64,000 bases of DNA, from contig NZ_JBEZFP010000006.1 in NCBI RefSeq assembly GCF_040649515.1, forward strand, positions 62,001-126,000. The letters are read 5' to 3'. This DNA is from Yinghuangia elevatio (GTDB lineage Bacteria > Actinomycetota > Actinomycetes > Streptomycetales > Streptomycetaceae). The notes under the pieces are model-generated. The model was not told where the DNA came from. It was given only the letters and a program-made list of their open reading frames with translations, and ran no database searches. The position numbers and the translations under genes were made by a program. Shown piece by piece: positions 28,790 to 36,417 of the stretch (the stretch's first letter is position 1; every line of letters starts with the position of its first letter).

Positions 28790-29617
28790 ATGGCTGGCGG
28801 ATCCGGGTTTCAGGTTTCAGGTGACGCGGCGGTGCGCTACGAGCGCCATGTCGCGCCGATCATGGCGCCGTTCGTCGGCGCCCTGGTCGACGCGGTACGG
28901 CCCGCGCCCGGCGAGGCAGTGCTCGATCTGGGGTGCGGCACCGGTTTCGTGGCGCGGGAGGCCGCGCGCCGGGTCGGGGCCGAGGGGCGGGTCACGGGCG
29001 TGGATCTGAATCCCGGGATGCTGGCCGTCGCCGCCGAGCAGGCGCCCGAGACGCCCGAAGCACCCGGGGCGCCGGAGGTGGTGTGGGCACAGGCCGCCGC
29101 CGAGGCTCTGCCCTTCGGCGACGACGAGTTCGACGTGGTGCTCTGCCAGCAGAGCGCGCAGTTCTTCGCCGACCTGGACGCGGCGCTGGCGCAGGCGGCC
29201 CGCGTCACCCGGCCGGGCGGCCGGTTCGGAGCGACGGTGTGGGCGTCCCTCGAAGGGTCGCCGTTCTTCGTCGCGCAACGCCTGGCCATCGAGGCGATCG
29301 GGGGTGCGGAGGCGGCGCGTTCGTTCGACACGGCGTTCCGCTGCCCGGCGCGCGTGCTCGTCTCCGCGGTGCGCCGCGCCGGGTTCGTCGCCCTGGACTC
29401 GCGCGACGTGACGGCGAACGTACGCCTGCCGCGGCTCGACTCGTTCGCGCCCCTGCAGCTCGCGGCGCTGCCGTGGGGCCGGGCCGTCGCGGAGGCCGGG
29501 CCCACCGCGCCCGCGGCGTACGCCGCGATCCTCGCCGATCTGCTCAACCCCTACGTCACCGCGGACCAGAGCGTGTTGATCCCGTTCGCGTCCACGCTGG
29601 TGACCGCGACCCGCTAG
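28790..29617 (+). CDS. Class I SAM-dependent methyltransferase
   Basis: The 275-residue protein has SAM motif I (VLDLGCGTGFVAREA) near residue 45, the acidic loop TGVDLNPGMLAVA, and motif III FDVVLCQQSAQFFADLD near residue 120, the UbiE/COQ5-like arrangement. Substrate is unknown. It starts at ATG 28790, 48 bases after the oxidoreductase, so it may be cotranscribed with the sigma-oxidoreductase pair. Confidence 0.88.
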   Translation: MAGGSGFQVSGDAAVRYERHVAPIMAPFVGALVDAVRPAPGEAVLDLGCGTGFVAREAARRVGAEGRVTGVDLNPGMLAVAAEQAPETPEAPGAPEVVWAQAAAEALPFGDDEFDVVLCQQSAQFFADLDAALAQAARVTRPGGRFGATVWASLEGSPFFVAQRLAIEAIGGAEAARSFDTAFRCPARVLVSAVRRAGFVALDSRDVTANVRLPRLDSFAPLQLAALPWGRAVAEAGPTAPAAYAAILADLLNPYVTADQSVLIPFASTLVTATR

Positions 29618-29797
29618 CACGCGGCGAGTGTGCGGGCAACTGCCCGCGGCCGCCTGGCCGGTGCTCGCCTGTCCGTCCCACGCTGGCCATTTCGCGCGGC
29701 AGTTCGCCGGAGTGCCGGGTCGTCGCGCGCGTTCCGCTCTACGGTGGCGTCACCGACGTACAACCGTGCGTGGCCGCATTCCTCACAAGGGAGCACC

Positions 29798-29836
29798 ATG
29801 ACCGACTCCGCCGCGATCGGCCTGCCTCATGCATGA
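29798..29836 (+). CDS. Possible 12-codon leader peptide frame for AAC(3)-like gene
   Basis: ATG at 29798 is preceded by AAGGGAG at 29787-29793, the best ribosome site nearby. It encodes 12 codons (MTDSAAIGLPHA) and stops at 29834-29836, eight bases inside the acetyltransferase frame, which starts at 29829 without its own ribosome site. Either it is a leader that couples or controls translation, or the true protein begins here and the frame is broken by an indel. Confidence 0.4.
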   Translation: MTDSAAIGLPHA

Positions 29837-30707
29837 AGTCGCCCGGATCACCGAACAGTTGCACGCTCTGGGTCTGACGGAGGGCGACACCGTCCTGGTG
29901 CACAGTTCGCTGCGCCGCGTAGGGGCGGTCCAGGGCGGTGCCGAAGGCCTGTTGGACGCGCTGCGCCGGGCCGTCGGCCGTGCGCAGGGCACCGTGGTCG
30001 TACCCGCGTTCACCCCGGAGACCTCCGACACGTCCGATGTCTACCGCAAGGCCACGGCCGGGATGACCGCGGGCGAGGTCGCGGCGTACCGGGCCGCGAT
30101 GGCCCCGTTCGACGCGGCGACGACCCCCGTGTCCGCCGAAGTCGGCGTGCTGGCCGAGGTGGTACGCCGGTCCCCGGGCAGTCGGCGCAGCGCCCACCCG
30201 ATGGCGTCGTTCGCGGCGCTCGGCCGACGGGCCGCGGAAACGACCGGGCACCACGATCCGACCTGCCGTTTCGGCGAACGCTCGCCGCTCGGGCGGCTGT
30301 ACGAGACGCCGCAGGCCAAGATTCTGCTGCTGGGCACCGGGTTCTCCGCGTGCGTGGCGTTCCACCTCGCCACCTACCGCCTTCCCGGCCGCCGCCAGCG
30401 GATCTACCGCTGTGTCGCGGGTGGCTCGGAAGGCCGCGTCTGGTGGAGCCACAGCGATCTGGCCTTGGACAGCAGGGACTTCGCCGACATCGGCGCTGAC
30501 TACTGTGCGCAGGCGGCGGCTCCGGAGGCGGCAGCCGAACCCGCACGTACCGGAAGCGTGGGGGCGGCGTGGGCGACGGTGGTGCCGTTCGCCGCAGCAG
30601 TCGACTTCGCGACGGCGTGGTTCCGCGGACGCGCGACGGCGCCCGCGGGCCACACACTCGGCGGCAACGGCGCGCTCAGCGCCTGTACTTCGCGATCGAG
30701 CGCTTGA
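29829..30707 (+). CDS. AAC(3)-family aminoglycoside N-acetyltransferase-like protein
   Basis: The 292-residue product matches the antibiotic N-acetyltransferase (AAC(3)) family: GLTEGDTVLVHSSLRRVGAV near residue 15, VPAFTPE, the SAEVGVLAEVVRRSPGSRRSAHPMASFAALG core (acetyl-CoA/active region, His in SAHP) and LLLGTGFSACVAFH. Chromosomal members may act on other amines, so antibiotic resistance is not proven. It has no ribosome site of its own and probably depends on the overlapping leader frame. Its last 32 bases overlap the convergent TraG-like gene. Confidence 0.87.
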   Translation: MHEVARITEQLHALGLTEGDTVLVHSSLRRVGAVQGGAEGLLDALRRAVGRAQGTVVVPAFTPETSDTSDVYRKATAGMTAGEVAAYRAAMAPFDAATTPVSAEVGVLAEVVRRSPGSRRSAHPMASFAALGRRAAETTGHHDPTCRFGERSPLGRLYETPQAKILLLGTGFSACVAFHLATYRLPGRRQRIYRCVAGGSEGRVWWSHSDLALDSRDFADIGADYCAQAAAPEAAAEPARTGSVGAAWATVVPFAAAVDFATAWFRGRATAPAGHTLGGNGALSACTSRSSA

Positions 30708-32295
30708 TCTCGTCGGCGTACGGGCCCTCTGTCCAGGGCTCGGACTTGGCCAGGATCGGGCGTTGCCCGCTCATCTGGATCAGCAGTCGTCCGCGCGGCA
30801 GGTTGGCGACGTCGGAGGGGTGCAGGATCGCCTCCTCCCTGCTGCCCCGGCTGTAGCTGCCCTTCAGCCTGGGGATCTGGTGCGAGGTCGACACGGTCCC
30901 CGGTTCGAACTTCCCGGCGGCCAGGGCGTAGTCGTCGATCGTCCTGGCCTCGGTGCCACCGCCGCCGTACACGCGGACCGAGGCGGCCCCCCACAGCTTC
31001 GCCATGCCGTCCGCGCCCCAGACGTCCACGCCCTGGGCCCAGGACTGGAGCATCGTCATGACGATGACGCCCCGCGAGCCGAAGTGCGAATAGCGGTTCG
31101 GCCAGAGTTGGAGCTGCGCGACGTTGGCGGGCTCGTCGAGCACCGCGAGCAGCGGCTTGCGCAGTCGGCCGCCGGGCATCTTGGCCGAACCGGTCTCGCC
31201 GACGACCACGACGGCGGCGGTGATGGCACTGACCGCGGGCGAGGCGGTCTTGTCGTCGGTACGTGACATGACGTACAGGGTGTCGGTCGACTCGCGGGCG
31301 AACTGGACGAACGGGAACTCCTCGCGCCCTTCACCCGGGGTGATCCACGGGATGATGCCGGGCACGCCCAGCCACGACATGTACTGGGTCGCCGCGCCGT
31401 AGACGCCCGCCCTTTGGCTGACCGGCAGGGCGACCAGGCCCTCGAACGCGTGCACGGCGAGATGGTGCCGGTCGACGTCCCTGATGAGGTTGACCGGGGT
31501 GTCGTCGTCCGGGCGTTTGAGCCACCTCAGGATGTCGGTGATCGGGCGCCGCCCGGCGTCGGCCGCGAAGAGCATCAGCGAGATGAGCGACTGCGCGGCG
31601 GGCTCGAAGTAGGCGTCGGTGCGGTGGTGCTCCTGGCGCTGGGTGGACATGAAGAGGCCGGCGACCGTCATCGCCTCCTTCATCTCGCCCTCGATCAACT
31701 GCAGCGGGCTGAAGTACCAGTCGGGGCGTTCGCCCCAGACGTTCTGCGGGTCGTAGACCCAGGTCCTTCCCTGTCGTTCGCGGAGGGCCCGGGTGGCTTC
31801 GACGACGTGGTTCTTGCACGAGGTGACGATCACCGGTCCGGGTGCGGTGATGATGTTGGGGATGGCGCGGGACATCGTCTTGCCGGTCCCCGGCCCCGAG
31901 ATCTCGACGTACATGTCCTCCCAGGTGGACCACAACTCCCGGTCGCCGCGCACGGATTTGCCGAGGTAGAGGCCGGGGCTGGACAGGTGGCCGTACCCGA
32001 GGTCCCGGGCGACGCGCCGCACGCCCTCGGCCGTGTTGCGGGACATGCGCGACGGCGACTCCAAGAGGCGGGCGGCCACGTCGATGTGGCTGCGTCCGCG
32101 CGGGCGCAGGTCCCACGACACGGCGATGTCGACGGCGACCACCACGACGATGACAATCGCCGACCAGGCGGGGCGTCCGAGGCGCGCCGCGATCAGGTAC
32201 GCCACCAACAACGCGACGATGTTGAGCCCGATCATGAAGACGATCAGGATGTGCGCGCCGATGTCCGGCCCGCGGCGGCGGATTGTGCTGGTCAC
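30676..32295 (-). CDS. VirD4/TraG-like type IV coupling ATPase
   Basis: The 539-residue product has two N-terminal membrane helices (about 13-38 and 44-62), a P-loop SGPGTGKTMSRAIP (about 133-146) and a Walker B LAVLDEPAN (about 382-390), as in type IV secretion coupling proteins that pump DNA or protein through a membrane channel. The Walker A Gly-Pro-Gly-Thr form and the loss of a TraG C-terminal extension mark the shorter actinobacterial variant. No relaxase, VirB4 or other transfer gene is in the window, so it is isolated. Its 3' end overlaps AAC(3) by 32 bases in convergent orientation. Confidence 0.85.
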   Translation of the reverse strand: MTSTIRRRGPDIGAHILIVFMIGLNIVALLVAYLIAARLGRPAWSAIVIVVVVAVDIAVSWDLRPRGRSHIDVAARLLESPSRMSRNTAEGVRRVARDLGYGHLSSPGLYLGKSVRGDRELWSTWEDMYVEISGPGTGKTMSRAIPNIITAPGPVIVTSCKNHVVEATRALRERQGRTWVYDPQNVWGERPDWYFSPLQLIEGEMKEAMTVAGLFMSTQRQEHHRTDAYFEPAAQSLISLMLFAADAGRRPITDILRWLKRPDDDTPVNLIRDVDRHHLAVHAFEGLVALPVSQRAGVYGAATQYMSWLGVPGIIPWITPGEGREEFPFVQFARESTDTLYVMSRTDDKTASPAVSAITAAVVVVGETGSAKMPGGRLRKPLLAVLDEPANVAQLQLWPNRYSHFGSRGVIVMTMLQSWAQGVDVWGADGMAKLWGAASVRVYGGGGTEARTIDDYALAAGKFEPGTVSTSHQIPRLKGSYSRGSREEAILHPSDVANLPRGRLLIQMSGQRPILAKSEPWTEGPYADEIKRSIAKYRR

Positions 32296-32494
32296 GTGTT
32301 CCCACTCCTGTCCCCGGCTCTACCCTTCCTGGGGCACGGTCCGGGGCCGGGGCGAGTGCCCGCAACCGATACCGGTGAAGATCGCGCTGTGCGGACTTCC
32401 TTCGGCGCCGACGGGCAATTCCGAAGGAAAAGGGCGGCCGGCGGGACCACGCGTCCTCGGTCGACGCGGAGGCGGCCGTACGCTCCCGCGCGGG

Positions 32495-34321
32495 TCAGCC
32501 CTCGGACACCGCGGGAGCGCGGCCGGACACCGCCGCGGCGTGGCTGGGCGTCTCCCGGGACACGTCGCCGAGGGTGGTGGTGACGCGGAGGGCGGTGACC
32601 ATGTCGCGGTAGAGGGTGTCGGTGGCCAGGAGTTCGCGGTGGGTTCCGGTGGCGCGCAGGCGGCCCCGCTCCAGGACCACGATCCGGTCGGCCTCGACCA
32701 CGGTGGAGAGGCGGTGGGCGATGGTGACGACGGCCGCATGCGCGGAGCGTTCGCGGATGAAGGTCTGGACGGCCGCTTCGGTGAGGCCGTCCAGCTGGGC
32801 GGTGGCCTCGTCGAGCAGCAGGATCTCCGGGTCGGCGACGAACGCGCGGGCGAGGGCGATGCGTTGGCGTTCCCCGCCGGAGACGGTGGTGTCGGCGAGC
32901 ACGGTGGCGAGGCCGTCGGGGAAGGTTTTGGCGCGTTCGTCGAGGCGTACCGCGCGCAGTGCCTCCCAGAGTTCGTCGTCGCCGGCGGCGGGGCGCAGGT
33001 ACCGGAGGTTGTCCGCGAGGGTGCCGGGGACGAGCGGGGTGTCCTGCTCGACGTAGGCGATGCGCCGCCGCGACTCGTGCAGCGGCCACAGGTACGCGGG
33101 CCGGCCGCCGAGGCTGAGGTGGCCGGCCTCGGGGTGCAGGAATTCGAGCATGAGGGAGAAGACCGTGGTCTTGCCCGCACCGGAGGGCCCGACGATGGCG
33201 GTGTGGCCGACGCGCGGGACGTCGAACGAGACGCCGTCGAGGGCCGGTTGGGCGTCGGGGGCGTAGCGGGCGGTCACGTCGTGGAAGGCGATCGCGGCGG
33301 CGGTGTCCGTATGGGCGTACACCTGGGACGGTACGGCCGCCTTCGCGCGCGGATCGGGCCCTTCCAGATCCAGTTCGTTCAGCTGCGCGATGCGTGAGGC
33401 CGCGGCGATGCCGGACTGCAACTGCGTGACGACGGTGGCGAGTTCGGTCGCCGGTTCGAGGAGCTGGAAGGCGTAGAGGAGGAAGGCGATCAGGCTGGAC
33501 ACGGACAGCGCGCCGGACTCGACCCGGTAGGCGCCGATCGCGAGGATCAGCAGGATCGCGAGCTGTACGCCGGCCATCGTGATGGTCCACACGACGGCCT
33601 CGATGCGGACCGCCCGGATGCTGTGCCGGGCCGACTCGTCGGCCTCGGCCTCGATCCGCAGCGACTCGCGCTCCTCGGCGCGGGCGGACTTCACGGTGCG
33701 GATCGCACGCAGCGCGCCGTCGAGGGCCGCCCCCAGGCGCCCGACCGATTCCTGGGCCGCCGCCTGCGCCTTGGCCATGCGCGGCATGAGCACGGCGACC
33801 AGCAGCGTGACGACGGCCAGGCTGCCGACGGTGACGGCGAAGAGCACCCAGTCGAGGAAGGCCATGAGCGCGAGCGCGCCCACCAGGCCGACGGCGCCGT
33901 TGACGAGCCGGGTCAGGCTGGACGCCGCGGCTTCGCGGATGAGCACGGTGTCGGACGTGACGCGCGTGACCAGCTCGCCGCTGGAGCGGCCGGTGAGGTC
34001 GCCGAGGCGCAGCCGCAGCAGGCGCCGGACCATCGAGGAGCGGGCGTCCCGGACGACCTGCTCGCCCATGCTCCCGAGCATGATCCATTGGAACGACTGC
34101 ACGGCCGAGCCGACGACCAGCAGGCCGGCGAGCACGGCCACGGCCGGGGCGATCGAGCGGGACTCGTCGAGTGCGTCCAGGACCCACTTGGTGGCCATCG
34201 GGCTCGCGAGCGTGGTCGCGGTGACGAAGAGCCCGAGGACCAGCCCGAGGACGAGTGTGCGTCGGTGGGGCCGGACGAAGGACCACAGGATGCGCAGATT
34301 CGGCACGACGACCCTCTCCAT
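32495..34321 (-). CDS. ABC exporter, fused membrane and ATPase domains
   Basis: The 608-residue half-transporter has six N-terminal membrane helices (residues about 15-300) and a C-terminal ATPase with Walker A GPSGAGKTT, signature VSGGERQRIALARAF and Walker B ILLLDEATAQLD, typical of lipid or drug exporters that dimerise. The ATG at 34321 is used because a TTG 15 bases upstream is less likely. It is divergent from a TetR gene with a GAGAC-type palindrome immediately upstream of its start. Confidence 0.92.
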   Translation of the reverse strand: MERVVVPNLRILWSFVRPHRRTLVLGLVLGLFVTATTLASPMATKWVLDALDESRSIAPAVAVLAGLLVVGSAVQSFQWIMLGSMGEQVVRDARSSMVRRLLRLRLGDLTGRSSGELVTRVTSDTVLIREAAASSLTRLVNGAVGLVGALALMAFLDWVLFAVTVGSLAVVTLLVAVLMPRMAKAQAAAQESVGRLGAALDGALRAIRTVKSARAEERESLRIEAEADESARHSIRAVRIEAVVWTITMAGVQLAILLILAIGAYRVESGALSVSSLIAFLLYAFQLLEPATELATVVTQLQSGIAAASRIAQLNELDLEGPDPRAKAAVPSQVYAHTDTAAAIAFHDVTARYAPDAQPALDGVSFDVPRVGHTAIVGPSGAGKTTVFSLMLEFLHPEAGHLSLGGRPAYLWPLHESRRRIAYVEQDTPLVPGTLADNLRYLRPAAGDDELWEALRAVRLDERAKTFPDGLATVLADTTVSGGERQRIALARAFVADPEILLLDEATAQLDGLTEAAVQTFIRERSAHAAVVTIAHRLSTVVEADRIVVLERGRLRATGTHRELLATDTLYRDMVTALRVTTTLGDVSRETPSHAAAVSGRAPAVSEG

Positions 34322-34342
34322 GAAACGCCAGTGCAACTTTTT

Positions 34343-34358
34343 GAGACACTAGAGTCCC
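34343..34358. promoter_or_regulatory. Operator candidate, ABC/TetR intergenic
   Basis: GAGAC-ACTAGA-GTCCC, the same GAGAC-N6-GTCTC layout as at 19.4 kb with one mismatch, 22 bases upstream of the ABC start. A GGAGAC half-site recurs at 34385-34390. Confidence 0.5.
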
Positions 34359-34397
34359 ATTTTTAGATGCGCAAGTCCTTTTTCGGAGACTGACTGC

Positions 34398-34403
34398 TAT
34401 GTT
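34398..34403 (+). promoter_or_regulatory. -10 element for a leaderless TetR mRNA
   Basis: TATGTT ends 6 bases before the GTG start of the TetR gene, the spacing seen for leaderless actinomycete transcripts. No ribosome site is present. Confidence 0.45.
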
Positions 34404-34409
34404 GCGGTC

Positions 34410-35000
34410 GTGAGCACCACCTCAGCCGAGTCCGGGGCACGCGGCCGTACGCGCCGCGCGATCGTCAGCGCCGCCGCCACCCTCCTCGCGCGCGACCGCA
34501 GGGCCACGCTGGCCGAGATCGCCCAGGCCGCCGAAGTCGGACGCAGCACCCTGCACCGCTACTTCGCGGACCGCGACGAGCTGGTGCGCGCCGCCGTCGA
34601 GGACTCGCTCGCCCTGATCGAGCAGGCCGTGCTGGACGCCGCCGTCGACGAGGGGCCGTGCGTCGACGCGATGCGGCGGCTGGTCACCGCGCTCGTCGCG
34701 ACGGGAGACCGCCTGCTCTTCGCGTTCGGCGACCTGAGCGTGCTCGAAGAGCTGCCGGACTACGACGACCGCACCGAGCGCATGGTGACGGACCTGATCG
34801 AACGCGGCCAGGCGGAAGGCGTGTTCGATCCCGAGGTCTCGGCGGGATGGATCATGGCCACGGTGTGGGCGATGGTGTACACCGGCGCGGAGGCGGCGCA
34901 GCAGGGCAGGGTCCCGCCGCACGGCGTCGCCGCACACGTCATCCGCACCCTGGAGGGCGGCATTCGGCGACCCGACGCGGGTACGCCCGCCACCCGATGA
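34410..35000 (+). CDS. TetR/AcrR-family repressor of the divergent ABC exporter
   Basis: A 196-residue TetR protein: helix-turn-helix TLAEIAQAAEVGRSTLHRYFADRDELV at about residues 33-58, then a helical ligand domain. The GTG start is chosen from the family start; no ribosome site precedes it and a good -10 ends 6 bases upstream, so the mRNA may be leaderless. It is divergent from the ABC exporter and likely represses it. Confidence 0.9.
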   Translation: MSTTSAESGARGRTRRAIVSAAATLLARDRRATLAEIAQAAEVGRSTLHRYFADRDELVRAAVEDSLALIEQAVLDAAVDEGPCVDAMRRLVTALVATGDRLLFAFGDLSVLEELPDYDDRTERMVTDLIERGQAEGVFDPEVSAGWIMATVWAMVYTGAEAAQQGRVPPHGVAAHVIRTLEGGIRRPDAGTPATR

Positions 35001-35042
35001 ACACGCCCCTGAAGGCCCCGCTGCTTACGAGCGCCAGGCGCT

Positions 35043-35348
35043 GAGATCGCCGGCGGCAACAAGGTCCGCAAGCTGGCGTGGATCATCCCGGACGCTCTCA
35101 CGCGGCGCTCCCCCACGATCCTCACGTTCGGCGCCCTCGGCACCAACCACGGCCTGGCGACGGCGCGTTACGCGATGGCGCGCTACGCGATCGCCAACGG
35201 CCTGCCCGGCTCGCCGGACCTCGCGGAGCCCGTCGACGACCACGTGCGCGCGCAGTTGGCACGCCTGGAGGAGTCCGGGGCGACGATCCACCGGACGCGC
35301 ATCGCTCGCCGCACGTACGCACTCCCCCCGTGGCTGAGCCTGCGTCAC
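35043..35348 (+). pseudogene. Remnant of a PLP-dependent ACC deaminase/D-cysteine desulfhydrase-like gene
   Basis: Translation in this frame gives GGNKVRKLAWIIPDALTR, then ILTFGALGTNHGLATARYA, then PVDDHVRAQLARLEESGATIHRTR, which match the pyridoxal-lysine and phosphate-binding regions of this enzyme family in order. There is no start (a stop lies at 35010-35012) and the match ends about residue 100, whereas intact enzymes are 300 or more residues. Both ends are missing, so only an inactive fragment remains. After it the frame runs in basic junk to 35444. Confidence 0.75.
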
Positions 35349-35543
35349 GGGGCCTTCGCGCGAACGGCGCGGGAGCCGGCTGTGGAGACGGGAATGCGGC
35401 GAGGACGAGTTCACCGCAGGCGGCGCCTTTTCGGCGCATCCTGAGGGCAGGGTCCTCGCCGCATCCCCGTACCGGAGGCGGCGGCCGCGCGTGCCGCACG
35501 CCGCCAAGTCACGCGCGGGCCACCGGCCTCCGGGCCACAGTGC
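35349..35543. other. Gene-free interval after the remnant
   Basis: No gene, RNA or clear regulatory signal is seen. The open frame continues from the remnant with an Arg-rich, non-conserved translation to 35444, then untranslated DNA leads into the tandem repeat. Confidence 0.6.
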
Positions 35544-35641
35544 GTCCGGACTTGCTCAGTGTCCGGACTGCTCGGTCTCCGAACGGCTCGGTGTCCGGAC
35601 TACTCGACGTCCCGACTACTCGGACGTCCCGACTAGTCGGC
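35544..35641. repeat. Six tandem 16-17 bp repeats
   Basis: Units start at 35544, 35561, 35577, 35593, 35609 and 35626 with consensus GTCCGGACTACTCGGT. Copies 1, 2 and 4 contain the perfect 8-bp palindrome GTCCGGAC. The array ends inside the last codons of the minus-strand gene at 35633, so it sits at that gene's 3' end. Confidence 0.85.
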
Positions 35642-36157
35642 GTTCGGCCCGGACTCGCGGACCTGCTGCACCTTTTCGAGGGACTCACGCAGTTCGGTGA
35701 GCCATGTGTCGGTGTTGCGCTGCACGAGGCGTACGCACCAAGCCAGTGCCTCACTCCGGCTGCGGGCCACACCGCCCGCGATGAGCGTGTCGAGGACCTG
35801 GCGCTCCGGCTGGCGCAGCCGCGTCATGACCGGCACGGACACGTGCGTGTAGAGCGCGCGGCGGTCGCCGCACACGACGCCCCAGGACACCTTGCGCCCG
35901 AACTTCCGCTCGGCCTCCCGCGCGACCTTGATGCGGTCGTCGCGCGTACGCTCCCGGAACTCCGAGATCTTGCCCTCGGCCGCGCCCTCGCGTGCGGCGT
36001 CCGACGCGTCCTCGGCCAACTCCGGCTCGGCTATGCGGCCGACGACGGTGATCTCCTCGCGGTCGACCGTCACCTCGACCAGTTCGACGAACAGACCCTC
36101 GGGGAGCCGTCCGGCGAACCAGCCCCTGACCTTCTCCTGCTGCTCGCTTGTAATCAT
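35633..36157 (-). CDS. Small protein with ribbon-helix-helix-like segment, unknown function
   Basis: The 174-residue protein begins MITSEQQEKVRGWFAGRLPEG and has a long N-terminal mixed domain with many charged residues. Near residues 120-150 the segment LDTLIAGGVARSRSEALAWCVRLV resembles a ribbon-helix-helix (RHH) DNA-binding helix pair with its SRSEA turn, so it may bind DNA, though I do not recognise the full family. The ATG at 36157 is preferred to a longer frame because a -10 element and an octameric repeat overlap it directly. No partner gene is adjacent. Confidence 0.7.
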   Translation of the reverse strand: MITSEQQEKVRGWFAGRLPEGLFVELVEVTVDREEITVVGRIAEPELAEDASDAAREGAAEGKISEFRERTRDDRIKVAREAERKFGRKVSWGVVCGDRRALYTHVSVPVMTRLRQPERQVLDTLIAGGVARSRSEALAWCVRLVQRNTDTWLTELRESLEKVQQVRESGPNAD

Positions 36158-36171
36158 GTAATCGAGATTAC
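36150..36171. promoter_or_regulatory. Three 8-bp-spaced GTAATC sites over the start codon
   Basis: GTAATC at 36150-36155 and 36158-36163 and its inverse GATTAC at 36166-36171, each start 8 bases from the next. On the minus strand TAATCT (36165-36170) lies 7 bases before the ATG, fitting a -10 of a leaderless mRNA. The array therefore covers promoter and start. Confidence 0.6.
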
Positions 36172-36417
36172 GTCGGGTCTGGGAGGCCGCCAACAACGTC
36201 CGCCCACGGCGTAACCGGCCAGGCACGGGAGCCGGCGTCGCATGCCACCTCCGGCCATCACGGTGCGCGACCGGAAGTTCACCGAGGCGTCCGATCCCCG
36301 CCTTTCCTCCCGCCGCTTTCCTCTCCTGGGTGAACTCGCTGGCTTGATCCCCTCCTTGGTCACTCCGCCACCACCGGTCCCGCGGTAGCGTCGCCCCGAC
36401 AGTGGGCGAGCCGTGGG

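Noticed and set aside
30676..32295. A complete conjugative element around the TraG-like gene.
   Set aside because: No relaxase, TraB, VirB4, integrase or attachment site is found on either side in the window.
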